The translations under genes were made by a program, and so were the position numbers. A model generated the notes under the pieces. The model ran no database searches. It worked only from the letters and a program-made list of their open reading frames with translations, and was not told the origin of the DNA. From positions 198,448-262,447 of the forward strand of contig NZ_BDUC01000005.1 in NCBI RefSeq assembly GCF_002218085.1: a DNA stretch of 64,000 bases. The letters run 5' to 3'. Below, piece after piece: positions 16,845-25,025 of the stretch (position 1 is its first letter; the number at the start of each line of letters is the position of its first letter). Source of the stretch: Tolypothrix sp. NIES-4075 (GTDB lineage Bacteria > Cyanobacteriota > Cyanobacteriia > Cyanobacteriales > Nostocaceae).

Positions 16845-18385
16845 CACTCACCTCTTAACTTTTGTATCATTTCAAACCTAAACAACAACCTAGCCAAAAA
16901 CTCATTCACAAAATCTTGCCAAAACGAACCCTCCCCCACAACAGCCGACAACTCACCAGCAGCTTCCATTACATAAGGTTCCATATAAAGAGCGAAACTT
17001 TGAAAGAGCGATCGCATTCCCCCTTCCCACTGCTTATTAGCTTCAACGTATTTTTGTATACTTGATAGCACAAGCTGACTAACTTTTTCACTCCAAGGCA
17101 TTTGATAATGCTTCAACAACGTATACGCTGGATGATTTACCGAAAGCAACTTACCTTGATTCTCCAACAATATCTGCAAAATCAAAGCATCCGCCTTATC
17201 CTGCCCTAAAAGCTTCAACAAGCCAACAACTAACTCCTCACCATTGCCCAAATAACTGTGATAAAACTTACTTGCATTTGGTAGTAAAACCTCTGCCCAC
17301 GCTGAATCTTGACTTTTCAAAGCTGCTGTTGCCCAAGCTTCCAACAACATCTTTTCCCACTCGCTACCATCCACAACTTGCAATAATTCCTGCGGCGTTT
17401 TGCCCCAATTGTTACACCAAAAACTAGGCGGTACGCAACAAAGCATTTGCAACAATAAACTAGCTTTCTCCCCCAATGCGGAACTGTAGCGAGATTGATC
17501 GATCCCGTCGCGGATAGTTTGGCGATCGCCCTTGGCGGCGGCTTCCGCATCGCAAAGCAATGGCAAAGTTACTTGTACACAGTTATGCTTAAATATAATC
17601 AAAGGGCGAACTCGCTCTATCATCCGCTGACACAATCTCGATTTCGGCAGCAATGAAAGCAACTTAGCCGCAACATCTCGCACCTGCTTGCGTTTATCAT
17701 CTAGTGCAGCTTCTAAAAACGGCTCATCGTTCATACTCAAATTGATTTCTAAAGCTGCTAATAAACTCGCTCTCTCTTCGCCACTTTCTTTTTTCCAAGC
17801 TTTTTGCAGTTGTTCTCGTGCAATATGTGCATCTTGTTCGCGCAGTCTTTGCAGCAATAGTCGCCTTGCTTCTTTGTTACCAGTTTGCCAAGCTTTACTA
17901 GTAATTTCACTGTTGACATAATTCCAGTCTGGGTTGTGCTTTGCTAACCAATATCCCCGCTTGCCCAAAACTGGTAAAATCAAAGCTCGTAAATTACTTT
18001 GCTTTTGCCCTAACGTCAGCAGTTGAGGCAAGTATTCTGAAGGAACTCTTCTTTTAGCGGCGGCTGCCACTGTTAACCATTCTGGCAGAAGTTGGGCATT
18101 CTTACTTAATATCAAAGCTAGATGTTGCCGAGAAAGAAGACTGCAATCAAGTAATTGTTCTGATTCACTTCTGTTTTGTTTTGGTGGCTTATCGAAAGAT
18201 ATTTTACCAGCGCGTTGATAAAGAGCAAAAGCACCAGCTGCACTTAATAGACTTCCTTCTTTGTCGCTGCTATCCAAACAACTCAAAATTTCACTTAACT
18301 TATTATCAGGTGGTATCGCTTTTAACGCTTGCCGTTCAGTACCGATTAATGCTGTTTTTATAATCTCTTGCCATAAGTGCTTCAT
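16844..18385 (-). CDS. DUF5691 family protein
   Basis: A 513-residue, mostly helical protein beginning MKHLWQEIIKTALIGTERQA, the conserved DUF5691 N-terminus. It has HEAT-like helical pairs ('REQLQKAWKKESGEERASLLAAL...LDDKRKQVRDVAAKLL') and no catalytic motif visible. Longer readings upstream of 18385 enter the SWIM gene in another frame and are rejected. It begins 5 bases after the SWIM stop and overlaps the MoxR start by one base, so SWIM-DUF5691-MoxR is a tight operon. A helical adaptor role for the ATPase is inferred only. Confidence 0.87.
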   Translation of the reverse strand: MKHLWQEIIKTALIGTERQALKAIPPDNKLSEILSCLDSSDKEGSLLSAAGAFALYQRAGKISFDKPPKQNRSESEQLLDCSLLSRQHLALILSKNAQLLPEWLTVAAAAKRRVPSEYLPQLLTLGQKQSNLRALILPVLGKRGYWLAKHNPDWNYVNSEITSKAWQTGNKEARRLLLQRLREQDAHIAREQLQKAWKKESGEERASLLAALEINLSMNDEPFLEAALDDKRKQVRDVAAKLLSLLPKSRLCQRMIERVRPLIIFKHNCVQVTLPLLCDAEAAAKGDRQTIRDGIDQSRYSSALGEKASLLLQMLCCVPPSFWCNNWGKTPQELLQVVDGSEWEKMLLEAWATAALKSQDSAWAEVLLPNASKFYHSYLGNGEELVVGLLKLLGQDKADALILQILLENQGKLLSVNHPAYTLLKHYQMPWSEKVSQLVLSSIQKYVEANKQWEGGMRSLFQSFALYMEPYVMEAAGELSAVVGEGSFWQDFVNEFLARLLFRFEMIQKLRGE

Positions 18386-18390
18386 AATTT

Positions 18391-19698
18391 TTAAAGTGTG
18401 ACAAACACATTTTCTGCATATACACTCAGAGGCAAGAAGCGATCGCCATTCCATTCCCCAAAGATTCCAACCGCATGTCCACCGCTGAGTGCCAATAATT
18501 GCCATGTTTGTTGATAACTAATTCCAATTGTTGATAGCATATATCCATCGGCATCACGCACACCGCGAAAGCTACCATCATCATTAAACACAGGAATTAC
18601 AGCTTGTAACGCTACAGGAAACTGCTCGATCCAAGGATTGCGTGCCAAGGCTTTGGCGTAAGCTTGCATCATGTTAGGAATGCTACTATATCCCGGCATT
18701 TTGTCCACGGGATCTGCTGCGTCATGATGAATTTTAACTAGCGATCGCAACGGATAAGCACTCTCGAAAAATACTAACTCTGCATCTATACTGCTTCCTG
18801 GAATCAAGCTAGTATCTAATGGTTGACTGCCATAAGCAAAGTTAAGAATTAATGCAGCTTGTTGACTTTGTTCGCCCCATAACCAATTAAACTGCGATCG
18901 CAGTTTGTCTTCTTCGGTGATACGTTGACCTAAAATTAACCAGCGATCGCGCATACCGACTTTTGTTAATAATTCTTCTTGATTTTGCGTCCAGCCAATT
19001 TGGGTACGGATGTCTGCTTGCATTTCGGCTGGGAAAGTTTCCAAACGTTTAAAACCGGAAATCAACAAATAAACACGTCCCAACTGTGTCAACAGCCTTT
19101 CTTCCCAGCCGATACCAGAATGTGGTATACTCCCTATCTCACGCAGCATACGAGCAACCCCCGGCGCTTGAGCATCAACAAGCCGCGCTGCTGCGGTATC
19201 CCAAAAGCTGTAAGCTTGTCCTTGGGCTACAGCTAACCCCTGACGTACCAAATCGCGCAACCAAAGTTCTAAATCCTGCATTCCCGCAGTTACTTTGTTG
19301 TAGCGCATCTCGGCACGCTTTGCTTGAGCGGCTGTATCAACTACTTTCTTTGTGGATTCAGTTTTTTTATCTGATTGATGTTTTGGTGTATTAAGGCTCG
19401 TCTTTTGTGGGGTTTCGGTAAAAGCGTCTTTTTGATCGGCAAAAAGCAATAACAAACCGATTGCGTGTTTACACGGTTGTTTGTGACTGGGACAGGTACA
19501 TTTAAAAGCAAGTTCTGTAATATCAATCTGTGTTAGGTAAGGATTACTACCGCTACCTTGACACTCACCCCAAATAGTTTGCTGGTTGTAACCCAACGAC
19601 AACCATAAAGAGCGCACCGCTAAAGCTTGAGCATTTTTAGCGGAACTGGTATCCGGTGCTAGCGCTAGAATTTGTTTGTGAGTCCAGATTGGAGACAT
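18391..19698 (-). CDS. SWIM zinc-finger protein, first gene of the MoxR/vWA operon
   Basis: Residues 67-78 (CTCPSHKQPCKH) form the CxCxnCxH zinc ligands of a SWIM domain, set in the usual 'ITELAFKCTCPSHKQPCKHAIGLLLL' context. SWIM modules bind DNA or proteins. The remaining ~330 residues are a conserved region of unknown function found in this operon type. It opens the minus-strand run SWIM-DUF5691-MoxR; the upstream gap to DUF6464 holds a CCATTCCCCATT repeat, and no promoter was picked out confidently. Confidence 0.88.
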   Translation of the reverse strand: MSPIWTHKQILALAPDTSSAKNAQALAVRSLWLSLGYNQQTIWGECQGSGSNPYLTQIDITELAFKCTCPSHKQPCKHAIGLLLLFADQKDAFTETPQKTSLNTPKHQSDKKTESTKKVVDTAAQAKRAEMRYNKVTAGMQDLELWLRDLVRQGLAVAQGQAYSFWDTAAARLVDAQAPGVARMLREIGSIPHSGIGWEERLLTQLGRVYLLISGFKRLETFPAEMQADIRTQIGWTQNQEELLTKVGMRDRWLILGQRITEEDKLRSQFNWLWGEQSQQAALILNFAYGSQPLDTSLIPGSSIDAELVFFESAYPLRSLVKIHHDAADPVDKMPGYSSIPNMMQAYAKALARNPWIEQFPVALQAVIPVFNDDGSFRGVRDADGYMLSTIGISYQQTWQLLALSGGHAVGIFGEWNGDRFLPLSVYAENVFVTL

Positions 19699-19828
19699 GA
19701 GTATTCTTGCTGAGTGCGCTGTGATAACTGCGTTTTCAAAGTTTTATGTCAACTTTTTCGCGTCAAGTCAAGCATTCAAAAGTCTAAAGTCTATTGACCA
19801 TTCCCCATTCCCCATTCCCCATTCCCCA

Positions 19829-20149
19829 TTAAATCTTCTTTTCGTTATCGGTGGTGAATTCCCTTGGTTCATAATAACGGCAACCTTCACAAGGTCCTGA
19901 TGGATTGACAGCACAGCGTACATAGCCAGATTTAGCATTATATCGGCAGCTGATGTCACCGATGAGATAGCCGACTCCTTCGAGATAATAGCGATCGCTT
20001 AAATTAAGTCGAGATTGCCCTAGTTGCGTTCTGGGACTCATAGCAGCTTGTCTCATTTGCCTTTCTCTTTGCATATGACTTTTACGGATCATCCACAATG
20101 AGAACAGTGGTGGTAAGAAACCAACGGCAATAATCAAGAAAATGTTCAC
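19829..20149 (-). CDS. DUF6464 family membrane-anchored protein
   Basis: The 106-residue protein begins with a membrane segment ('IFLIIAVGFLPPLFSLWMI', 3-21) and then has 'DISCRYNAKSGYVRCAVNPSGPCEGCRYYEP', whose four cysteines in a CxYNxxxxxxRCAVNPxGPCxGC pattern mark DUF6464, a cyanobacterial family. The cysteines could bind a metal or form disulfides; this is inferred. The C-terminal few residues abut a CCATTCCCCATT repeat. It is 130 bp upstream of the SWIM gene on the same strand, without evidence of a functional link. Confidence 0.72.
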   Translation of the reverse strand: MNIFLIIAVGFLPPLFSLWMIRKSHMQRERQMRQAAMSPRTQLGQSRLNLSDRYYLEGVGYLIGDISCRYNAKSGYVRCAVNPSGPCEGCRYYEPREFTTDNEKKI

Positions 20150-20164
20150 CTTATCTTTACTTGT

Positions 20165-20465
20165 TTTTAGGTTATATTTTCAAATCGTAAAACACTTGCA
20201 ACAATCCAGAGTCGTAGGTTTTAACATCTTTCAACGAAGAGTGTTGTTTCCTGAGCGATCGCGCATTGTAGCAGCAGGGGAATACCATCTCCTAAAATAA
20301 TTGGGTGAATTGAGAGAATCAATTCATCGAGTAAATCGTGTTTTAGCAAATAATGAATTATCTGCGCTCCCCCAACGCTCCCAGATATCACCACCGCTTG
20401 ATTGACGCAACCTGTTGATGAAGCTTTTCAAATCACCACTTTGTCAAGTCATAAGGTGCGGTTAA
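20165..20465 (-). pseudogene. Remnant of a dihydrofolate reductase/RibD-C family gene
   Basis: The minus strand reads QAVVISGSVGGAQIIHYLLK, then HDLLDELILSIHPIILGDGI, then PLLL and a stop. In the next frame LKDVKTYDSGLLQVFYDL follows. These are the C-terminal hallmarks of the DHFR/RibD-C family ('GGAxIIxxLLxxxLxDEL...HPxxLGxGxPLF' and '...YxxGxLQVxY'). There is a frameshift and no N-terminal half, so the gene is dead. Confidence 0.7.
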
Positions 20466-20575
20466 CGCAAGTGTAACGTACCATATTTTTGGTTGCAGTC
20501 CGTGACGCTCAAACAAAGGCAAAAATCTTTAACTTTATTTATAAAAATTATTTTAATTCAATATTCAGTCATTAT

Positions 20576-21136
20576 TTAATAATTTTTCCGCCATCTTTCC
20601 AGCTTATCGATAGAAATTGATTTAGTTACAACATTAACATCATTTCCTCGCCAATCAATTTCTGAATCTGTTGTAAAAACACCGCACTTTAATTGTTCTA
20701 ATTCAATATTCCAATATTGACTAAATCTCTTTTTTAAAGTGATAACTTGTTCAAATACTTTATTTCTGTGTTTATTTCTTCTTTTTCTTTCGGTTGCACC
20801 TGTTGCTTCTGTATCAATAAACTTAGTTTCGATAATAAATAAATTACCAGTATATGTTAAATAAACAAAATCACACTTGCCTAAATCTGTATAATCAGAA
20901 ATTGGGGACTTTTCAAATAAAAGTAGTTCTGAACATAAAGGAAATAAGTCTTTGATATTCAAAAATAAATAAGCTTGTAATAGAAGTTCTTTGTCATAAG
21001 GAAAGACAACAACTCCCTGAAAAAATTTTTTAATATCTTCCTGAGTTTGAGGCTGAATTTGTTTACAATAATAAACAAATTTATTTAGCTCATTTGCGGT
21101 CATCAAGTTTTTTTTGCTCCTTCCCCTGGTTGCCAC
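20576..21136 (-). CDS. Hypothetical protein with PD-(D/E)XK-like nuclease motif
   Basis: The 186-residue protein contains 'GKCDFVYLTYTGNLFIIETKFID' (residues 86-108), an Asp followed by a strand and E-x-K, the pattern of PD-(D/E)XK nucleases. A basic patch follows ('ATERKRRNKHRNK'). It is AT-rich compared with neighbours and has no HIP1 site, which suggests acquisition. Candidates include an orphan restriction or repair-type endonuclease; no methylase adjoins it. No family name can be given. Confidence 0.5.
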   Translation of the reverse strand: MATRGRSKKNLMTANELNKFVYYCKQIQPQTQEDIKKFFQGVVVFPYDKELLLQAYLFLNIKDLFPLCSELLLFEKSPISDYTDLGKCDFVYLTYTGNLFIIETKFIDTEATGATERKRRNKHRNKVFEQVITLKKRFSQYWNIELEQLKCGVFTTDSEIDWRGNDVNVVTKSISIDKLERWRKNY

Positions 21137-21257
21137 TATATAGCCACGGCATTAAAAAATACCATTTTCTCAAGGGAATTATCATCAGCAGAAGTAACTA
21201 AAAAAACGATTTACTACTGAATAATCTACGGAAAATTACTGATGACGGAGCAATGAA

Positions 21258-21345
21258 AGGGGAGTGGGGAGATGGGGAGATGGGGGGACAAGGAGGAATT
21301 CCCCATTACCAATTCCCCATTACCCATTACCAATTCAGCACTTCT
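21258..21345. repeat. G-rich/AT/C-rich inverted repeat block
   Basis: GGGGAGATGGGG units, GGACAAGGAGGAATTCCCC at the centre, then CCATTACCAATTCCCC units. It lies immediately 3' of the dnaE C-terminal gene. Confidence 0.7.
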
Positions 21346-21349
21346 GCAC

Positions 21350-22702
21350 TCAAGTACCAGTAAGTTGTTTTACCTCAGTTGGAAATCCGGCGTTGTTGAG
21401 AGCCTGAAAAGCGCTTATCGAATCTTGTACCCAAAAATTTCTGCCAAGAAGGACAGCTTGACGGGAATTTACAGCTTGTATAATACCTATCACTGGCACT
21501 TTTGCTTTTTCTTTATCGCCTGAGTGTTCTTTCAAAATTGTTCTCAAGCGATGCCGTTCTTCCACAGTGGCTGCTTGTTGAGGAGTTAGTTCCACCATCA
21601 CCAGTTGTACTGTTTCTACTTGTTCAGCATCTTCCACAATAAATTGAGGTTTATCGTCTTTTCGCTCTATTTTACCCCAAATAATCAATCGGGTATCAAC
21701 TTGAAGTAGTGAACCAATATGTTCATAATATTTGGGAAAGACTACCGCTTCGGATTGTGCAGTTAAATCTTCTATTTGCAAAATCGCCATCGGATCGCCT
21801 TTTTTTGTCATTACCTTTTTGACACCATTTAGCATGACAACCGCACAAAGCATGATTCCTTCTTTTTGTTCGCCAAATTGCGTCAGGTTAATAGGAGCCA
21901 GGTATCGCGCTGTTTGCTGTATAGATTTCAGCGGATGGTCAGATACATAAAAACCTAAAAGTTCTTTTTCTTTGCGTAACTTTTCCGGTTGAGGTAAATC
22001 AGGAACAGGATTTGCTTTCGGCGCATCAAAAGCTTTGCGTGCTTTATTATTAGCTGTATTATTGTTAGAAATTCCATCTAAGAAATCAAATAGATTTCCT
22101 TGACCGCTAGCTCTATCTCTGGCGCGAGATTGTGCCCAATCATATACTAATTCCAGGTCTTTGATTAACTGATGGCGATTAGATTCGATTTTATCAAAAG
22201 CTCCGCAATAAATTAGCGACTCTAAAGCGCGACGATTAACAGCACGCAAATCCACGCGATCGCAAAAATCAGCCAGAGATTGAAACGATCCTCCTTCGTT
22301 CCTCGCTTCTAATATACAGGCGATCGCATTCTGTCCCACATTACGCACCGCACTAAATCCAAACAAAATCTTTTTTCCAAGCGGCGTAAAATCCACTTGA
22401 CTAACGTTAATATCTGGTGGTTCTATATCAATATCCAAACTCGTACAGCTAGCAATATACTTCTGCACCTTATCTGTGTCACCACTGTTAGCCGTTAACA
22501 GTGCCGCCATATACTCTAATTTATAATTAGCTTTTAAATATGCAGTTTGATAAGTTACATAAGCATATGCCGTAGAGTGAGATTTATTAAAGCAATTAGA
22601 AGCGATTAATCCATCTTTAATTACAAAATTATGGTCGGAACTCACGCCTATGTCATAGACATTTTGTGTTCCTAGAGATTTCCGTGTAATAATTTTAACC
22701 AT
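21350..22702 (-). CDS. dnaE: DNA polymerase III alpha subunit, C-terminal half with split-intein C-fragment (DnaE-C)
   Basis: The first 36 residues are the C-terminal half of the cyanobacterial DnaE split intein ('QNVYDIGVSSDHNFVIKDG' then 'LIASN') and end in the splice-site Asn, directly before extein Cys-Phe-Asn. Trans-splicing joins this protein to a DnaE N-half encoded elsewhere. The extein (about 414 residues) contains the end of the polymerase domain ('CFNKSHSTAYAYVTYQTAYLK'), a helix-hairpin-helix region and the OB-fold ('GIMLCAVVMLNGVKKVMTKKG...LIIWGKIERKDDKPQF'). Together the halves form the replicative polymerase catalytic subunit. ATG at 22702 is the natural intein start. The remaining DnaE-N gene is outside the window. 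Confidence 0.97.
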   Translation of the reverse strand: MVKIITRKSLGTQNVYDIGVSSDHNFVIKDGLIASNCFNKSHSTAYAYVTYQTAYLKANYKLEYMAALLTANSGDTDKVQKYIASCTSLDIDIEPPDINVSQVDFTPLGKKILFGFSAVRNVGQNAIACILEARNEGGSFQSLADFCDRVDLRAVNRRALESLIYCGAFDKIESNRHQLIKDLELVYDWAQSRARDRASGQGNLFDFLDGISNNNTANNKARKAFDAPKANPVPDLPQPEKLRKEKELLGFYVSDHPLKSIQQTARYLAPINLTQFGEQKEGIMLCAVVMLNGVKKVMTKKGDPMAILQIEDLTAQSEAVVFPKYYEHIGSLLQVDTRLIIWGKIERKDDKPQFIVEDAEQVETVQLVMVELTPQQAATVEERHRLRTILKEHSGDKEKAKVPVIGIIQAVNSRQAVLLGRNFWVQDSISAFQALNNAGFPTEVKQLTGT

Positions 22703-22955
22703 ATGACTGAGGATTGGGCGCGAAGAGTTAAATTAATTTATAGATATAAATAATAGAGTAACCAGTGCCAGCCCCCACTAATTACTCAAACTTTTTACGC
22801 CTCCGTCACCGGGGGTTATTTTTTGGGAACCTATTGCCACTTAACATAAGCACTTCTTATTACCTGTATCCACTATTATTTGTCAACCTGTCTTGACGAT
22901 TTGTAACAAAATTGTTATATTTCTTTACATAAAGTAACAAACTTCAGAAAAAACT

Positions 22956-23126
22956 ATGTATACAACAGTTAACGAAGACGGCGTTTTAAACAACTACGCA
23001 ACCGAACCCCAGATGTACTATGCAGAGTACCCGGCAATTTGGGAACAACGCAAATACGTTATACAGAGTGTTTTCGCCACAATGATAGTCACTACTCTAG
23101 TTTTGGTTGGCTTGAGTGTTAGCTAA
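22956..23126 (+). CDS. psb34: Photosystem II assembly protein Psb34 (Hlip-like, ssl1498 family)
   Basis: A 56-residue single-span protein, MYTTVNEDGVLNNYATEPQM..., with a soluble N-terminal arm and a membrane helix in the last 20 residues (about 36-54). The N-terminus is that of Psb34, which binds the CP47 module during photosystem II assembly and is related to high-light-inducible proteins. It was located by direct reading of the plus strand. A terminator hairpin lies about 55 bp downstream. The upstream region is AT-rich with TTTACATAAAGTAACA-type repeats; regulation by RpaB is possible but not shown. Confidence 0.88.
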   Translation: MYTTVNEDGVLNNYATEPQMYYAEYPAIWEQRKYVIQSVFATMIVTTLVLVGLSVS

Positions 23127-23180
23127 GGTTTTTTGATTTTGGTATCGGTATCTAATTAACATTTGGACTTCTCCCAATCA

Positions 23181-23208
23181 CCTCGGTTGCTTTCGCCGGG
23201 GTTTTTTA
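23181..23208 (+). terminator. Rho-independent terminator after psb34
   Basis: CCTCGG pairs with CCGGGG across TTGCTTTCG and is followed by a T tract (GTTTTTTATT). Confidence 0.7.
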
Positions 23209-23356
23209 TTGTTGTAAGGTGCGTAAGCTTGCCTTTGGGTCGTCCCCGTTTTGGTTCTACTTCGGGTTCAGGTCTAAACTCCAGGAAAATAAACTATGGG
23301 CACAAATTATCAAATTGTACTAAAATCTAAGATTTGAGTCACAAAGGAAGCAATGC

Positions 23357-24817
23357 ATGGCATCGATCCGCGAGTTGCACACACAGCTAATTAAAAAAGA
23401 ACGCTCTGCCGTTGAAATTACCCAAGAAGCTTTAGACCGAATTCAAGCGTTAGAGCCAAAATTGCACAGTTTCTTACACGTGACCGCAGAAAGGGCGCTC
23501 TTACAAGCGCGAAAAGTGGATGCCAAAATTGCCGCCGGTGAAGAAATAGGGATGCTGGCGGGGATTCCCATAGGCATTAAAGACAATATGTGTACCAAGG
23601 GTATTCCCACCACTTGCGCCTCCCGGATTCTAGAAAATTTTGTGCCGCCTTATGAATCAACTGTGACGCAAAAACTAGCGGATGCAGATGCAGTGATGGT
23701 GGGTAAAACCAATTTAGATGAGTTTGCAATGGGGGGTTCTACAGAAACCTCCGCTTATCATCTCACCGCTAATCCTTGGGATTTGTCGCGGGTTCCTGGT
23801 GGTTCTTCTGGAGGTTCAGCAGCGGCAGTAGCAGCGGAAGAATGTGTAGTTTCTATCGGTTCTGATACTGGTGGTTCGATTCGCCAACCTGCATCTTTTT
23901 GCGGTGTTGTCGGGATGAAACCAACTTACGGACTGGTTTCGCGTTACGGGTTAGTGGCTTTCGCTTCATCTTTGGATCAAATTGGACCATTTGGACGCAG
24001 CGTTGAAGATACAGCAATATTATTACAGGCGATCGCCGGTCACGATCCCAAAGATTCTACCAGTCTGAAAGTTCAAATTCCCAACTACGCTGCCAGCTTA
24101 AAACCAGACCTCAAAGCGAAAGGTAAGCTGAGAATTGGTATCATTAAAGAAACTTTTGGCGAAGGCTTAGATTCACAAGTTGAACAAGCTGTAAATAAAG
24201 CGATCGAGCAACTACAACATTTAGGAGCCGAAATTGATGTAGTTTCCTGTCCTCGGTTCCGCTACGGCTTACCTAGCTACTACATCATCGCCCCATGTGA
24301 AGCCTCAGCAAACCTAGCTCGTTACGATGGCGTTAAGTACGGCTTACGCGCTCCCGATGCCGACAATCTGCTGTCAATGTACACTCGTACTCGTGCCACT
24401 GGTTTTGGTGCTGAAGTCAAACGCCGAATTATGATTGGCACTTATGCCCTTTCTGCTGGCTATTATGATGCTTTTTATCTGAAAGCGCAAAAAGTTCGCA
24501 CCCTGATTAAAGAAGACTTTGAAAACGCTTTTCAGCAATTTGATGTGTTAGTGTGTCCCACTGCTCCCAGTACAGCTTTCAAAGCCGCTGAAAAAACTAC
24601 CGATCCCTTGAGCATGTATTTAGTTGACTTGATGACCATTCCCGTAAATCTTGCTGGTTTACCCGGTTTAAGTGTGCCCTGTGGTTTCGATAATAATGGT
24701 TTACCAATTGGATTACAGCTAATTAGCAATGTGCTGCGAGAAGACCAACTGTTTCAAGTAGCTTATGCTTACGAGCAATCAACTAGTTGGCATTTGAGTA
24801 AGCCAACATTAAGTTAG
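23357..24817 (+). CDS. gatA: Aspartyl/glutamyl-tRNA(Asn/Gln) amidotransferase subunit A
   Basis: GatA is the glutaminase of the GatCAB complex that converts Glu-tRNA(Gln) to Gln-tRNA(Gln), needed in cyanobacteria that lack a GlnRS. The 486-residue amidase has the Ser-cisSer-Lys triad: Lys75 ('GIKDNM'), Ser150 ('PGGSSGGSAAAVAA') and Ser174 ('SDTGGSIRQPA'). The Cys-rich text 'PTTCASRILENF' and the C-terminal 'PVNLAGLPGLSVPCGF' are also canonical. ATG at 23357 is chosen; a second ATG four bases upstream is out of frame. A candidate -10 (TAAAAT) lies about 35 bp upstream. The gene stands alone. Confidence 0.97.
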   Translation: MASIRELHTQLIKKERSAVEITQEALDRIQALEPKLHSFLHVTAERALLQARKVDAKIAAGEEIGMLAGIPIGIKDNMCTKGIPTTCASRILENFVPPYESTVTQKLADADAVMVGKTNLDEFAMGGSTETSAYHLTANPWDLSRVPGGSSGGSAAAVAAEECVVSIGSDTGGSIRQPASFCGVVGMKPTYGLVSRYGLVAFASSLDQIGPFGRSVEDTAILLQAIAGHDPKDSTSLKVQIPNYAASLKPDLKAKGKLRIGIIKETFGEGLDSQVEQAVNKAIEQLQHLGAEIDVVSCPRFRYGLPSYYIIAPCEASANLARYDGVKYGLRAPDADNLLSMYTRTRATGFGAEVKRRIMIGTYALSAGYYDAFYLKAQKVRTLIKEDFENAFQQFDVLVCPTAPSTAFKAAEKTTDPLSMYLVDLMTIPVNLAGLPGLSVPCGFDNNGLPIGLQLISNVLREDQLFQVAYAYEQSTSWHLSKPTLS

Positions 24818-24837
24818 TTATTGGGCATGGGGCATGG

Positions 24838-24968
24838 GGGAGGCAGTGCGGTGAGGCAGCCCCCGTCTTAGCGGTCTCCCTGATCGATGGGGGACTGCCG
24901 TTCCCCGAAGGGGTTCTCGAAGAGTACCCGTAAGGGTCTTGGGGTTTCCACTCATTGGAGCATCTGCC
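24838..24968 (+). repeat. Mobile-type repeat element, family with GGGAGGCAGTGCGGT / GCATCTGCC ends
   Basis: The 131-bp sequence begins GGGAGGCAGTGCGGTGAGGC and ends GGAGCATCTGCC. Its middle (GGGGGACTGCCGTTCCCCG, AGTACCCGTAAGGGTCTTGG) is repeated in inverted orientation at 46603-46830. It is flanked by GGGCATGGGGCAT short repeats. The ends GGCAGTGC and GGCAGATGC (reverse complement) are imperfect inverted repeats. Confidence 0.75.
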
Positions 24969-25025
24969 GTCATGGGGCATTGGGCATTGGTTCTAGGTTT
25001 TGAACTATTGACTTTTGACTCCTAA

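Noticed and set aside
16280..16976. Plus-strand frames opposite MoxR and DUF5691
   Set aside because: They are mirror frames of strongly coding minus-strand genes, with low-complexity Pro/Arg-rich translations.
18386..18505. Extended N-terminus of DUF5691 inside the SWIM gene
   Set aside because: The conserved family start is MKHLWQEI at 18385; the upstream text is out-of-frame SWIM sequence.
22740..22830. Possible riboswitch or terminator upstream of dnaE-C
   Set aside because: Only a loose CAGCCCCC/GGGGGTT pairing with a long loop is visible; not enough to call a feature.
22900..22955. HLR1 (RpaB) box upstream of psb34
   Set aside because: TTACA-like repeats are present but do not match the known spacing well enough.
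24532..24729. Minus-strand frame within gatA
   Set aside because: A shadow of gatA with no homology pattern.
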